From assembly GCA_047629355.1 (NCBI GenBank), contig JBLHWU010000056.1, positions 1 to 30,554 on the forward strand: a DNA stretch of 30,554 nt. Direction: 5' to 3'. The position numbers and the translations under genes were made by a program. The notes below the pieces were generated by a model. The model had not been told where the DNA came from, did not search any database, and saw only the letters and a program-made list of their open reading frames with translations. Positions within the stretch are counted from its first letter, which is position 1. The number at the start of each line of letters is the position of its first letter. Below are positions 30,268-30,554 of this stretch, one piece after another. This DNA is from CAYUNA01 sp047629355. GTDB lineage: Bacteria; Bacteroidota; Bacteroidia; Chitinophagales; Saprospiraceae.

Positions 30268-30347
30268 GACTTTAATTTTTTTTGGTAAAAATAAGGAAGT
30301 CTTATTGCATCTAACTTTTTTTAAATGACATTTCCAAAAAAAAAATC

Positions 30348-30390
30348 AAAAAAAGGTCTGACAGATAATTTATCCACCAGACCCTCTTTT
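30348..30390 (-). terminator. Rho-independent terminator of the ALDH gene
   Basis: On the minus strand GGTCTG and CAGACC (30355-30360 and 30378-30383 on the plus strand) form a stem around a GATAA/TTATC inner pair, followed by seven or more T. It stands 60-100 bp after the dehydrogenase stop. Confidence 0.8.
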
Positions 30391-30418
30391 ATTTTAAAAA
30401 CGAATTACTCCTCAAATG

Positions 30419-30446
30419 CCAACCCACACTCGTAACTCGCAACCCA
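30419..30446. repeat. Short heptad-repeat array TAACTCG
   Basis: Four heptamers in phase: CCAACCC, ACACTCG, TAACTCG, CAACCCA. The array ends 5 bp before the stop-codon complement of the aldehyde dehydrogenase gene (30452), as at 22051-22078. Confidence 0.5.
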
Positions 30447-30451
30447 TTAGT

Positions 30452-30554
30452 TTACAAGTCAAATTTAATACCTTGAGCCAATGGCAATTCTGTGGTATAA
30501 TTGATTGTATTTGTCTGCCGGCGCATATATGCTTTCCAAGCATCCGAGCCACTT
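30452..30554 (-). CDS. ALDH7-type aldehyde dehydrogenase, C-terminal end only
   Basis: The reverse strand gives the last 34 codons of a gene that continues past the window: SGSDAWKAYMRRQTNTINY followed by TTELPLAQGIKFDL and a stop. This closely resembles the C-terminus of ALDH7A1/antiquitin (alpha-aminoadipic semialdehyde dehydrogenase), which ends with a W-K-x-Y-M-R-R segment and LPLAQGIKF. The enzyme class oxidises aminoadipate semialdehyde or similar aldehydes with NAD in lysine catabolism. The catalytic Cys and Glu lie outside the window, so activity cannot be checked. It has its own terminator. Confidence 0.8.
   Translation of the reverse strand, partial: SGSDAWKAYMRRQTNTINYTTELPLAQGIKFDL

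Overview
The window is AT-rich chromosomal DNA from a member of the Bacteroidota, most likely a Saprospiraceae/Lewinella-type bacterium. The evidence is Por/type IX secretion (T9SS) C-terminal sorting domains on several secreted proteins, very large Cys-rich HYR-like adhesins carrying dockerin- and cohesin-like modules, a Bacteroidota-type arginine decarboxylase, a DUF3137 membrane protein, TAnnTTTG-type promoter boxes and the absence of clear Shine-Dalgarno sequences. No phylogenetic search was possible, so the family assignment is inference.

Layout. 1-898: start of dnaN (minus strand, cut by the window edge). 1104-1945: hairpin repeats and the decayed 3' end of a T9SS-secreted protein. 1962-5165 (minus): an alpha/beta hydrolase with an Asp nucleophile, a secreted T9SS esterase and a DUF3137 membrane protein. 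5450-6155: a lipoprotein, a terminator and a tRNA(CAU). 6436-11445 (minus): a TPR protein, then a zinc-ribbon coiled-coil protein, a NIF3-family protein and an arginine decarboxylase. 11446-12131: a non-coding gap packed with three consecutive palindromic elements. 12132-16366: an MscS channel, a HEAT-like protein, a thioredoxin-fold protein without the normal active site, a PAS-PAS histidine kinase, and a broken beta-barrel gene. 16464-17177: DUF2071. 17462-25878 (minus): two giant paralogous surface proteins in tandem. 25879-28441: non-coding repeats, a truncated XRE regulator and an IS256-family element carrying a structured, GC-richer block that may be an RNA. 28456-30554 (minus): an ATP-grasp protein, a TPR lipoprotein and the last codons of an ALDH7-type aldehyde dehydrogenase.

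How it fits together. The coding part is mostly housekeeping (dnaN, tRNA, NIF3, polyamine synthesis, osmotic protection) plus cell-surface proteins: lipoproteins, a T9SS esterase and two adhesin-like giants. No defence system, CRISPR array or biosynthetic cluster was found.

The unusual content is between the genes. Three repeat classes recur: (i) degenerate tandem arrays with a strict 7-bp period but different unit sequences, often built into long hairpins and twice running right up to a stop codon; (ii) a roughly 164-bp long-hairpin, MITE-like element present in four copies of different completeness; (iii) small hairpin families whose stems differ by paired changes. These, and the structured block inside the IS256-family element, are the best candidates for something undescribed. 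All alignments were made by eye.
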